In this document: positions 1-10,162 of the stretch, in pieces
How positions within the stretch are numbered: the stretch's first letter is position 1
Layout of the letters: each line of letters begins with the position of its first letter
Assembly: GCA_000695325.1 (NCBI GenBank)
Contig: AVPN01000426.1
Span: forward strand, 2,541-53,683
Source of the DNA: Pleurobrachia bachei
Lineage: Eukaryota > Ctenophora > Tentaculata > Cydippida > Pleurobrachiidae
DNA: 51,143 nt
Direction: 5' to 3'
Made by a program: the position numbers and the translations under genes
Notes under the pieces: model-generated
What the model saw: only the letters and a program-made list of their open reading frames with translations
Databases searched by the model: none
What the model was told of the DNA's origin: nothing

Positions 1-580
1 ATATGGTCGTGAGGACGATGATTTTGTCGTCCCAAACATGTGATAGAATGGAGAAACGACGATGATTTTGTCGTCGGCCGGTCATGGAGAATACCATGAC
101 CGGGAGCGTGGAGGAATGCGCTTGTGGAAACAATGGGCCAGAAAAAGTACTTAAGGAAGCTCTGGAGCAGAGTTGTCAGTTCTCAGATTACCAGCCTAGC
201 CTTCGTTGCTCTCCAGCCTTGCTCTGATCTACATGGAATCTCTACCTGGAACCTCTGCCCGAACTATGCTTGACATTGATAGTGTCGACAGGCTTCACTC
301 GATCTTCCCCCTTCTCTCAGTTTAGTAAGATATATAATATACGTAGTACTAGGTAGAATGAGTAGTCGAGTAGATATGTTTAACCGACAGTCGTTACGTG
401 ACGTTGTAAGTGATACATTATCGTTCTGACCCCATAATATAGATGTGTTTGTTTTGGTCTACTCTTGGTCTACGGTTGCACTTAGTCACCCTGGTTAGTG
501 CATTATATCTGAGCTATTATCTAGTGGTACGACAGTTGGGTGTGTATTATTAGGAGCAGTACACCTCTATACTGCGTACA
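1..580 (+). mobile_element. LTR remnant (5' LTR of the large element), truncated by contig start
   Basis: It matches the 3' three quarters of the complete solo LTR at 24585-25377 and ends in the same GCGTACA terminus (574-580). About 190 bp of the LTR start, including most of its 23-bp tandem array, is missing because the window begins inside the array. Over the shared middle part the two LTRs differ at only a few sites, which suggests a young element. The family is LTR retrotransposon, superfamily not determinable because no pol domain is visible. A TATA-like TATATAAT lies at 331-338. Confidence 0.75.
78..103. other. Perfect LTR hairpin
   Basis: CCGGTCATGG (78-87), a six-base AGAATA loop and CCATGACCGG (94-103) form a perfect 10-bp stem. 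The same hairpin is in the solo LTR near 24874-24899. The 3' LTR at 20275-20278 is interrupted exactly at the first four bases of this stem, so the hairpin may mark a breakpoint. Confidence 0.8.
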
Positions 581-583
581 GCA

Positions 584-601
584 TGGAGGCCCCAAAATCG
601 G
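584..601 (+). promoter_or_regulatory. Candidate primer-binding site
   Basis: TGGAGGCCCCAAAATCGG begins three bases after the LTR terminus. Starting with TGG (the complement of a tRNA 3' CCA end) this close to an LTR is the expected primer-binding-site arrangement. A one-base variant follows the LTR tail at 21622. I could not match it to a particular tRNA. Confidence 0.5.
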
Positions 602-775
602 ACTTGTTGACGTATATAGTTAAGTTGAAACGTATATTATAAAGCTGAGTTACCCTTTTTGGTCGGGGTGGCGTACGTGTTGGACCACGTGCAGAATAGT
701 TTGTTGAGTTGCACTCCCTCCGACTAAGTGTATTCAGTTACAAAGTTGCCCCCAAGTTCATCAAAATAGAGAAAG

Positions 776-825
776 TCTCCCCATCTCTTTGTGTGCGTCT
801 CTCTCCAACTTCTCTCTACCTCTTA
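776..825. other. Same-direction complement tract 1 (50 bp)
   Basis: The tract is the exact base-by-base complement, in the same direction, of 21799-21848 in the sister leader. Equivalently it is a mirror image of 3856-3905 in the right palindrome arm. The flanks (TAGAGAAAG on the left, AACGATACAG on the right) are identical in the sister leader, apart from one fewer A at the left edge. It is repeated at 32731-32780. Confidence 0.95.
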
Positions 826-2239
826 AACGATACAGAGAGGTAGGAATTGAAGTCCCTACTAGGGACAGAGAAAAAGAGGTAGAAGAGGTACAGAGAAGAG
901 AGAAAGAGAAAGAAAGAGATACAGAGAGCTAAGGCGGAGAGAGAGTAAAAGAGACATAGATAAAGGCTCATATAATATTTGGATTTTGGAATTAGGGAAT
1001 TCAATCTTACCGATTTAGAACTTCCATATCGGCCTAACTGTAATTGATTGATTGGGTTGGCTGTCCAAGTTGGTTATGTAGTTTAAAAACACATGCAGAA
1101 TAGTATAATAGCGTGATCAGGTGCAGAGTACAGAGAGAGAATTGCATTGGGAGATTGGGAGAAAAATATCGAGAGAGATAGAGGGAGAAAAATAAATTTG
1201 GAGCATATTGTAGAGAATTGAGAGAGGTATTACATATTTTATTCTGTCCCGTATGTGCCAGGAATATTACTTCCCATCGTGCTGATAACACGAAGATCCA
1301 GATCTATTTTTGCCCATAATATAATTGACTGTCGTCAGGAGTAGTGGTTGATCTAAAGTTAATTAGAGGTAGATACAAGTAGTAAGAGAGCTGGGAGGAG
1401 CACAAGTTACTTTTGAAAACACGAAGAGATTTGAGACATCCATATTAGAACCAGTGAGAGATGTTGAGAAAGAATAGAAGAGAGAAAGAATTGAGATCAT
1501 TGCATAGGTAGGTATAACATTACAAAGTGATTAGAAGAGATGGTAAAACATGATAAGAAATTATATTTGTTGTTCTATATATTGCTAAATAAATGCTAGG
1601 TACATTATAATATCCTTGAAGCTATCTTTCATTTTCAAAACGGAAACCATTTCAGACTAAGAAATCGTTCGTATTCCATTGTTCCCAACAAGCAGAAACC
1701 AAGCAGCTAGACGTGACAGAAACTCTTCACAAGAGGGCCAACTCAAGACGGAATTTATTACAACTGAACCCCAGCCGGATAGGAATCTACCGAGTTAGTT
1801 GTGTGTCAATAGACTGGCTGTGACCTCATGGAACGATTCATTGATGGATACTGGATATGATAAATAATTTGATAAAAGATATGTACCAGAGGGGCTAAGC
1901 GAATAAATATGATCCTCAGTATAGCGTTGAGTGGATCTGGTCGAGGGGCTTAGAGGAGGCTATTATAATAGGTGGTTTGATCATCTTCAAGGTATATTTT
2001 GAGGTTATCATTAATCGGTTCATACATATGTGACTCTACCATGCTTCTTCTTGATGGATTACTCACGGAACTAATTTCCTGTGTCTGATACCTAATTAGT
2101 TGATCCAATTGTTACATTTAAATAGCTTATCTCACAGGGTCATGATTCATACCTTTTGCGGAAAGGCATGATAAAGATCGGTATAAACTGTTGCCATAGC
2201 AACATGAAGTCAGTAAGACAATATAATGGATTATGTAAT

Positions 2240-2443
2240 TATACCAAAACTAATTAAAATTAGTAGGCCGGAAAGGTTGCCATACTATTTGAGCTACCTT
2301 TGCCACCGGTACAATCCCCTGTGAATATGAACGAAGCTTCTGTACCCTGTCTACATGGTACTCTGTGAATGTACCGTTGCGAAAGGTAGCTCAAATAGTA
2401 TGGCAACCTTTCCGGCCTACTAATTTTAATTAGTTTTGGTATA
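2240..2443. mobile_element. Foldback MITE at palindrome centre
   Basis: TATACCAAAAC at 2240 and its reverse complement GTTTTGGTATA ending at 2443 are the tips of inverted repeats about 66 bp long around a loop of about 75 bp, giving a total of 204 bp. It is AT-rich and non-coding. The same 204-bp element is at 30396-30599, where only the left flank matches. A related site without the element lies around 4164-4185. The ends would suit a TA-targeting (Tc1/mariner-like) MITE, but a target duplication cannot be proven because the flanks are themselves palindromic. Confidence 0.75.
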
Positions 2444-3933
2444 ATTACATAATACATTATATTGTCTTACTGACTTCATGTTGCTATGGCAACAGTTTAT
2501 ACCGATCTTTATCATGCCTTTCCGCAAAAGGTATGAATCATGACCCTGTGAGATAAGCTATTTAAATGTAACAATTGGATCAACTAATTAGGTATCAGAC
2601 ACAGGAAATTAGTTCCGTGAGTAATCCATCAAGAAGAAGCATGGTAGAGTCACATATGTATGAACCGATTAATGATAACCTCAAAATATACCTTGAAGAT
2701 GATCAAACCACCTATTATAATAGCCTCCTCTAAGAACATCGACCAGATCCACTCAACGCTATACTGAGGATCATATTTATTCGCTTAGCCCCTCTGGTAC
2801 ATATCTTTTATCAAATTATTTATCATATCCAGTATCCATCAATGAATCGTTCCATGAGGTCACAGCCAGTCTATTGACACACAACTAACTCGGTAGATTC
2901 CTATCCGGCTGGGGTTCAGTTGTAATAAATTCCGTCTTGAGTTGGCCCTCTTGTGAAGAGTTTCTGTCACGTCTAGCTGCTTGGTTTCTGCTTGTTGGGA
3001 ACAATGGAATACGAACGATTTCTTAGTCTGAAATGGTTTCCGTTTTGAAAATGAAAGATAGCTTCAAGGATATTATAATGTACCTAGCATTTATTTAGCA
3101 ATATATAGAACAACAAATATAATTTCTTATCATGTTTTACCATCTCTTCTAATCACTTTGTAATGTTATACCTACCTATGCAATGATCTCAATTCTTTCT
3201 CTCTTCTATTCTTTCTCAACATCTCTCACTGGTTCTAATATGGATGTCTCAAATCTCTTCGTGTTTTCAAAAGTAACTTGTGCTCCTCCCAGCTCTCTTA
3301 CTACTTGTATCTACCTCTAATTAACTTTAGATCAACCACTACTCCTGACGACAGTCAATTATATTATGGGCAAAAATAGATCTGGATCTTCGTGTTATCA
3401 GCACGATGGGAAGTAATATTCCTGGCACATACGGGACAGAATAAAATATGTAATACCTCTCTCAATTCTCTACAATATGCTCCAAATTTATTTTTCTCCC
3501 TCTATCTCTCTCGATATTTTTCTCCCAATCTCCCAATGCAATTCTCTCTCTGTACTCTGCACCTGATCACGCTATTATACTATTCTGCATGTGTTTTTAA
3601 ACTACATAACCAATGGACAGCCAACCCAATCAATCAATTACAGTTAGGCCGATATGGAAGTTCTAAATCGGTAAGATTGAATTCCCTAATTCCAAAATCC
3701 AAATATTATATGAGCCTTTATCTATGTCTCTTTTACTCTCTCTCCGCCTTAGCTCTCTGTATCTCTTTCTTTCTCTTTCTCTCTTCTCTGTACCTCTTCT
3801 ACCTCTTTTTCTCTGTCCCTAGTAGGGACTTCAATTCCTACCTCTCTGTATCGTTATTCTCCATCTCTCTTCAACCTCTCTCTGCGTGTGTTTCTCTACC
3901 CCTCTTCTTTCTCTATTTTGATGAACTTGGGGG

Positions 3934-6177
3934 CAAGGTATATTTTGAGGTTATCATTAATCGGTTCATACATATGTGACTCTACCATGCTTCTTCTTGA
4001 TGGATTACTCACGGAACTAATTTCCTGTGTCTGATACCTAATTAGTTGATCCAATTGTTACATTTAAATAGCTTATCTCACAGGGTCATGATTCATACCT
4101 TTTGCGGAAAGGCATGATAAAGATCGGTATAAACTGTTGCCATAGCAACATGAAGTCAGTAAGACAATATAATGTATTATGTAATGATATCCAAATACAA
4201 AAGACTTATTTTTGGGCCTTACGGCACGAATATATGAAAGAAACTAGAGCAATCGGATACCAAAAACCGCCCCTGGTGGTGGGCATCAATTAAGTGCAAT
4301 TGAAAATAAAATTTAGGGAATTTCTCGTGCAAATAACATGGCATATTTTCTAGAAAGTTGGTGTAGAACCTGGACTGTGAGTATGAAATAAATTATAAAT
4401 CTGCTTGAATTCCACCCATTTACTCCCTAAAGGAGGGACCTCGTACCTAAAATAGAAAGTCTGATTAGTCTGATAGTGAAAACCCAGAATTCCCATTTCG
4501 TCTCTGAGACGAGCTAAATTGTAGGTGAAAGTCAGGAAAATATCACATATTACTAAGGGGAGAGAGCTTCGTATCCCCTTCTCATTAGAAATTGCCCATT
4601 TAGAGAGTGCTGCATCCCTGAGATGTTGTGAAGTCAGACGTGCTCGGGTTTTAATTGTTGACCCATTGCTCAATTAATAGGTGAGCTGTCAAATAAACGT
4701 TAGGTAAAATTTGACATTTGTTTGATTGGCGAGGGGCACGATCTAATGGGCGAGATCTTGTAACTTGTTGGGTAAATTGCCATACCAACGAATCTGGATA
4801 CCCTGGTAACGGGCCTTTAAAATTGTGTAGCAAGATCGATAGATGCTTTGAACTAAATTCGGTAATAAAGCAACCACCCCGAAGAATGAAAATATAACTT
4901 AACCGCCTAGAAAGAATTTGAAAAATCAATTTAATAATATACTAGCTTACATCTAAAACATAGTTTGGTGGCGTTATGAAAACATAACGCAAATATTATG
5001 GTTTAATCCGCCTCTCAAGAATGAACGGGAAATATGATTGTGATTATTGTTGGTGCTATGATAGATTGAACCCCATTTAGAATTCAACCTATTCATGATA
5101 CTTCTTGTTGTTCGTTAGTTATTTATAGGTAACTCACAATCATCGCTTTTACGAGAAAGCAGATGACCTAATACGGTTAGTTGAACATTGATATATGTAT
5201 TAGGGTCATGAGGCATAACGCCCCGTATTCCTGACCAGCGCCTCTAGACTGAGTATAATTATTGTCCATTTGGATCAGTACCCTCTACCCACTCACTTTC
5301 TGGCGCCGCGACCGCCGACCCCATCTGAGCGACCGAGAATCAAATTGGGTATGTCGCCGCCATACAGCCCACTCACTCTAGTATACGGCCACATTAATTC
5401 TTGAAATTATTTAGGGAAGTCTGGTCCTTTAGTAGCAGTTTAGAGCCAGAATAATGACATTTGCATTGATCATCTTGCTGGCGCTAAGTTAAATGTTTCA
5501 AGTAGATAGTGAAGTAGGGCAATCTCCTGTTGGGCCATCAGTAAGTCCTAGCACGTGTTGTATAAAGACCACCATAGTCTCTACTAGTAACATATTTGTA
5601 TCTTCAGGTGCATCTTTTTAAAGTCTCTATTGCTGACCCGACTGAAAGAAAGGCAGAGAGAGGTAGATAGTAGAAAAAGCGTAGATAGTAGAAAACCAGG
5701 ATGAGTTGAAGAGGAATCCTCTTTCAATAGAAGAGGTGCTCCGCCAATTCTTATTGATACATTTGAAGAAGGCTGTAAGCCCACTCCAGCTATTAGCTGA
5801 AAGGACCGAGTTAACAATGAAATCGACGGTTCGTCGAGAGACCGAGAGATAAGATGCGTTTCCTAGCAAAATACCAAGACGTATTGATAGTATCCCTCCA
5901 TAAGTTCCGGAGTGAGCTTGGCTTAGATGATGAGAGGAAGAGAGAGAATGAGAGGAAGAAGCTGAACAATGAATTAACATTAGTCCACAGAACCGAAAGG
6001 CCCTGATCGAAAACGTTCATGAGTTTTGCCTTGAGTATCATGGTGGGGGATACCCCGCTTGCAGAGTTGGAACAGGCTGACCAGGTAGGTAGTTATATGT
6101 TTGGACAGAAATTAAATGGTTGCATCTATCCTATGAAAAGACAGATAGGGAGAGATAGATAGAGAGAGAGAAAGAGA
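3934..6177. repeat. 2.4-kb tandem duplication, unit I
   Basis: 3934-4175 repeats about 1989-2238 in direct orientation. About 4100-4909 is a diverged copy of about 6745-7437. 5079-6177 is essentially identical to 7488-8586 (offset 2409). The two halves therefore have different ages or have been partly homogenised. Unit I holds the 119 bp 4910-5028 that is absent from unit II, and two tracts (5029-5078 and 5205-5254) whose partners in unit II are in-place complements. Apart from the 50-aa ORF at 5854 I see no gene here. Confidence 0.85.
5854..6006 (+). CDS. Hypothetical 50-aa charged ORF (unit I)
   Basis: I do not recognise the family. It begins MRFLAKYQDVLIVSLHKF and continues into a Lys/Glu/Arg/Asn-rich helix with coiled-coil character. 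Codon use and composition look coding, unlike the surrounding low-complexity frames, and a good splice-donor context, CAG then GTAGGTAG, lies downstream at 6085. It may therefore be part of an exon of a broken or multi-exon gene rather than a stand-alone protein. An identical copy is at 8263-8415 and again in the duplicate beyond the gap. Confidence 0.3.
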   Translation: MRFLAKYQDVLIVSLHKFRSELGLDDERKRENERKKLNNELTLVHRTERP

Positions 6178-6451
6178 GTATATATTGCTAAATAAATGCT
6201 AGGTACATTATAATATCCTTGAAGCTATCTTTCATTTTCAAAACGGAAACCATTTCAGACTAAGAAATCGTTCGTATTCCATTGTTCCCAACAAGCAGAA
6301 ACCAAGCAGCTAGACGTGACAGAAACTCTTCACAAGAGGGCCAACTCAAGACGGAATTTATTACAACTGAACCCCAGCCGGATAGGAATCTACCGAGTTA
6401 GTTGTGTGTCAATAGACTGGCTGTGACCTCATGGAACGATTCATTGATGGA

Positions 6452-6501
6452 ATGACCTATACTATTTATTAAACTATTTTCTATACATGGTCTCCCCGAT
6501 T
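6452..6501. other. Same-direction complement tract 2 (50 bp)
   Basis: It is the exact complement without reversal of 1849-1898. The uncomplemented form is also found at 30005-30054 and, as true reverse complement, at 2785-2834. Three of four copies therefore agree and this copy is the odd one out. It is repeated at 38407-38456. Confidence 0.95.
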
Positions 6502-7437
6502 ACGAATAAATATGGTCCTCAGTAGCATTGAATGGATCTGGTCGATGTCCTTAGAGGAGGCTATTATAGGTGGTTTGATCATCTTCGAGGTATATTTTGA
6601 GGTTATCGAATTAATCGGTTCATACATATGTGACTGTACCATGCTTCTTCTTGATGAATTACTCACGGAACTAATTTCCTGTGTCTGATACCTAATTAGT
6701 TGATCCAATTGTTACATTTAAATAGCTTATCTCACAGGGTCATGATTCATACCTTTTGCGGAAAGGCATGATAAAGATCGGTATAAACTGTTGCCATAGC
6801 AACATGAAGTCAGTAAGACAATATAATGTAATGTTATCCAAATACAAACGACTTATTTTGGGCTTTACGGCACGAATATACGAGAGAAACTAGAGCAATC
6901 GGATACCAAAAACCGCCCCTGGTGAGCATTAATTAAGTGCAATTGAAAATAAAAATTAGGAAATTTCTCGTGAAAATAACATGGCATAATATCTAGAAAG
7001 GTGGAGTGAGTATGAAATAAATTATAAATCTGCTTGAATTTCACCCTATTTACCCCCGAAAGGAGTGACCTCGTACCTAAAATAGAAAGTCTGATAACTC
7101 TGATAGTGAAAACCCAAAATTCCCATTTCGTCTCTGAGACTCGAGCTAAATTGTAGGTGAAAGTCAGGGAAAGAAAATTTGCGTAAATATTAGTATGAAA
7201 TTCATAACTTGAGATATCAAACAAACCGTAGGTAAAACTTGACATTTATTTGCTTGGCAAGGGCCACGATCTAATGGGCGAGATCCCGTAACTTGTGGTT
7301 TAAATTGCCTGACCATCGAATCTGGATACCCTAGTAACGGGCCTAAAAAATTATGTAGCAAGATTGATAGATGCTTTAAACTAAATTAGGTAATAAAGCA
7401 ACCACCCCGAAGAATGAATGTATAACTTAACCGCCTA

Positions 7438-7487
7438 CTTTATACTAACACTAATAACAACCACGATACTATCTAACTTGGGGTAAA
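7438..7487. other. Same-direction complement tract 3 (50 bp)
   Basis: It is the exact complement without reversal of 5029-5078. The right flank AGAATTCAACC is identical in both copies. On the left the 119 bp 4910-5028 of the sister unit are missing. It is repeated at 39393-39442. Confidence 0.95.
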
Positions 7488-7613
7488 AGAATTCAACCTA
7501 TTCATGATACTTCTTGTTGTTCGTTAGTTATTTATAGGTAACTCACAATCATCGCTTTTACGAGAAAGCAGATGACCTAATACGGTTAGTTGAACATTGA
7601 TATATGTATTAGG

Positions 7614-7663
7614 CAGTACTCCGTATTGCGGGGCATAAGGACTGGTCGCGGAGATCTGACTCA
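7614..7663. other. Same-direction complement tract 4 (50 bp)
   Basis: It is the exact complement without reversal of 5205-5254. Flanks TATGTATTAGG and ATAATTATTG are identical and in register in both copies. The tract is of normal complexity, so a chance match is excluded. It is repeated at 39569-39618. Confidence 0.96.
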
Positions 7664-8262
7664 ATAATTATTGTCCATTTGGATCAGTACCCTCTACCCA
7701 CTCACTTTCTGGCGCCGCGACCGCCGACCCCATCTGAGCGACCGAGAATCAAATTGGGTATGTCGCCGCCATACAGCCCACTCACTCTAGTATACGGCCA
7801 CATTAATTCTTGAAATTATTTAGGGAAGTCTGGTCCTTTAGTAGCAGTTTAGAGCCAGAATAATGACATTTGCATTGATCATCTTGCTGGCGCTAAGTTA
7901 AATGTTTCAAGTAGATAGTGAAGTAGGGCAATCTCCTGTTGGGCCATCAGTAAGTCCTAGCACGTGTTGTATAAAGACCACCATAGTCTCTACTAGTAAC
8001 ATATTTGTATCTTCAGGTGCATCTTTTTAAAGTCTCTATTGCTGACCCGACTGAAAGAAAGGCAGAGAGAGGTAGATAGTAGAAAAAGCGTAGATAGTAG
8101 AAAACCAGGATGAGTTGAAGAGGAATCCTCTTTCAATAGAAGAGGTGCTCCGCCAATTCTTATTGATACATTTGAAGAAGGCTGTAAGCCCACTCCAGCT
8201 ATTAGCTGAAAGGACCGAGTTAACAATGAAATCGACGGTTCGTCGAGAGACCGAGAGATAAG

Positions 8263-8415
8263 ATGCGTTTCCTAGCAAAATACCAAGACGTATTGATAGT
8301 ATCCCTCCATAAGTTCCGGAGTGAGCTTGGCTTAGATGATGAGAGGAAGAGAGAGAATGAGAGGAAGAAGCTGAACAATGAATTAACATTAGTCCACAGA
8401 ACCGAAAGGCCCTGA
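8263..8415 (+). CDS. Hypothetical 50-aa charged ORF (unit II)
   Basis: Identical to the ORF at 5854-6006, in the same context with a donor-like CAG/GTAGGTAG downstream. Unknown function. Confidence 0.3.
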   Translation: MRFLAKYQDVLIVSLHKFRSELGLDDERKRENERKKLNNELTLVHRTERP

Positions 8416-8569
8416 TCGAAAACGTTCATGAGTTTTGCCTTGAGTATCATGGTGGGGGATACCCCGCTTGCAGAGTTGGAACAGGCTGACCAGGTAGGTA
8501 GTTATATGTTTGGACAGAAATTAAATGGTTGCATCTATCCTATGAAAAGACAGATAGGGAGAGATAGAT

Positions 8570-8622
<53 letters not shown>

Positions 8623-8695
8623 CAAAAGAGAGAGGGAGAGAGAGAGATAGAGAGAAAAAGAGGGAGAGAGAACCGAGAGAGAGATAGGGATTGTA
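8570..8695 (+). repeat. (GA)n microsatellite
   Basis: An almost uninterrupted GA dinucleotide run with GATA and GAAA interruptions. Open frames over it are low-complexity artefacts. Confidence 0.9.
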
Positions 8696-8717
8696 TTGTG
8701 TGTACTGTAGCTGTCTA

Positions 8718-9879
8718 TCGGATCACCTTTTGTAGGTCGGATTTCGTCACAACTACCCCCAGACCTCAGTCCCACAGAAGTAGACGAAAGATAGGAGAAG
8801 AGAGAAAGAGACAGTTAGAAAGAGAGAAGGAAAGAAAGAGAGAGATAGAACGAGAAAAAGAGAAAGAGAAGAAGAAAAAGATAGCATAGCATAGAAGGCA
8901 AGAAAGAGAGAAAGAGAGTAAGAGAGTAAGAGAGTAAGAGAGATAGACAGAAAGAGATATAGAGAGAAAGAGAAACATATGAAGAGAGAAGGAGCGAAAG
9001 AGACAAAGACAATTTGGAGCAGTTCACATGAGCCATGCGAGAGATCTGATCTCGCACCATAACTACCCCCAGTAGGAGGATCGAATCACATGTGTGAGAT
9101 CTAATCCCGTACCACAAAGAGAAAAAGAGATAGGTGAAGATTGATGAAGCGAAAGAGGGAGAGAAAAAGAGAAAGAGAAGGATAGAAAGAGAGATAGAGA
9201 GAAGTTAGAGAGAAAAAGATGAAAAAAGAATAGAGAAAGGCAGATCCCTCAACCTCAGTTTTACTAGTAATCATAATATGCCAATATACAAGTCGTAGTT
9301 GCATCTAGTAATCCCATTGAAATCCTGAAGTTTTTCCTGACCCGAAGTGTCATAAGTTACGAATTTCTGTTCTAATTACTACTCTTATCTTAGCAAGAAA
9401 TGGATATTTCAGTACTAAGTACGCAATTGCAAGACGAACCTAAGGAAAGGGGTGGCCAAGGTAACAGGGACAGGACATCCAGCACGGGAAGCGAAGGAAG
9501 TTACTCTGCACTAATGTTAACGGAGGAGCAGGAGATAGAGCTTTTACGTGAGGAGGAGGAGGAGAACCTTCCATTCCCGACATGGTATGTGAGTTCTCGT
9601 AAAGTATTGTCACAATATGTAGAGGAAGTTATACCGAAGCATGAAGGAATGGAAGATGGAGAATTAAGTGATACTATTGAGTTATCAGGTGTTTCAGCAG
9701 AAGAATACAACAAGATGGGAAAGCAGACGACAATTAAATTGGAAGAGAAGATAAAAGTACTAGAGCATGAGCTTGTTAAAGCAGGAAGATTAATTTTAAG
9801 ACTACAAGAAAAGTGTGAAACTCTTCAAGCCGATAAGAAGTATCTGAAAGTTAAGGTTAAAACGCTAAAAACGAGAGAG
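8718..9879 (+). repeat. Exon-containing tandem duplicate, unit 1
   Basis: Repeated at 10163-11324 (offset 1445) with almost no differences. It holds about 670 bp of GA-rich, intron-like sequence with two CATAACTACCCCCAG/CACAACTACCCCCAG motifs, a pyrimidine-rich stretch with an acceptor-like TTAG at 9390-9393, and the coiled-coil exon. Similarity stops exactly before a GTAATT donor-like site at 9880. Between the two units, 9967-10162 shows nothing recognisable. Confidence 0.9.
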
Positions 9880-9966
9880 GTAATTGATTGTTTGGCGCGG
9901 TCGTTAGTGGAACACAAGGTTTGTTGCTATATGGTAAATCGAAAGCGCAATCTGGAGATGGATTGA
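9400..9966 (+). CDS. Coiled-coil acidic protein, copy A (exon or 188-aa ORF)
   Basis: No family recognised. The ATG has a good context (AAGAAATGG) six bases after an acceptor-like TTAG. Residues 1-40 are Ser/Gly/Thr-rich and probably disordered. Residues 42-56 form a Glu-rich stretch. Residues 57-80 (LPFPTWYVSSRKVLSQY) look ordered. Residues about 110-158 form a regular heptad pattern typical of a coiled coil. It differs from copy B by Ala37 instead of Ser37 and after residue 160, where a GTAATT donor-like site (9880) may end the exon. The 28 residues beyond that point may be intron read-through. The context inside an LTR-bounded complex suggests either an element-encoded structural protein or a captured host exon. 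Confidence 0.5.
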   Translation: MDISVLSTQLQDEPKERGGQGNRDRTSSTGSEGSYSALMLTEEQEIELLREEEEENLPFPTWYVSSRKVLSQYVEEVIPKHEGMEDGELSDTIELSGVSAEEYNKMGKQTTIKLEEKIKVLEHELVKAGRLILRLQEKCETLQADKKYLKVKVKTLKTREVIDCLARSLVEHKVCCYMVNRKRNLEMD

Positions 9967-10162
9967 CAATGACTAAATGTTGGCCCTGCTTTGATACACT
10001 CACGTGAGATCCTCTTTATGACCTGACTGTGATATCACCGTGCCTTGAATCCTTCTTGGTGGTCGAATCCCGAGAAAGACCTTTTGTTGCCATGATAGTC
10101 CGGTTGGACTAGTTGAGAAAGACAAGGAAGAGAGCAGGTACTAACGAGATGATGTGTTGTTG

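Larger units (their letters stand above)
746..3936. repeat. Giant inverted repeat (palindrome), arms about 1.56 kb
   Basis: The left arm 746-2304 and right arm 2380-3936 are near-identical reverse complements separated by about 75 bp. The arm ends read TTGCCCCCAAGTTC at 746 and its reverse complement ending at 3936. The centre is the foldback MITE at 2240-2443. After 3936 the sequence resumes in direct orientation as a copy of about 1989-2235. One 50-bp tract in the left arm (776-825) breaks the dyad symmetry (see findings). Leader copies at 21619-22111 and 29291-30601 contain only a single arm, so the palindrome arose later by inverted duplication. Several short open frames in the arms are compositional, from CT/GA-rich sequence, and are not called as genes. 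Confidence 0.93.
6178..8586. repeat. 2.4-kb tandem duplication, unit II
   Basis: 6178-6451 copies the palindrome-arm segment about 1588-1848. 6452-6501 is a same-direction complement of 1849-1898. 6502-6830 again follows the arm. The rest follows unit I with about 10-15 percent divergence to 7437, and is then practically identical from 7488. Three of the in-place complement tracts fall within 1.2 kb in this unit. No convincing gene besides the ORF at 8263. Confidence 0.85.

Noticed and set aside
3392-3979. 195-aa plus-strand open frame in the palindrome arm
   Set aside because: Composed mainly of CT-rich Ser/Leu/Phe low-complexity sequence. Its mirror frames appear in every copy of the arm.
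7170-7215. Possible complement tract between units I and II
   Set aside because: Its complement does not match unit I 4525-4690. It appears to be simply unrelated sequence at a deletion.
8766-9304. Minus-strand Leu/Ser/Phe-rich frames resembling membrane proteins
   Set aside because: They are translations of GA/CT-rich tracts, not real membrane segments.
10045-10075. tRNA-like B box (GGTCGAATCCC)
   Set aside because: No matching A box, acceptor stem or cloverleaf could be drawn around it.
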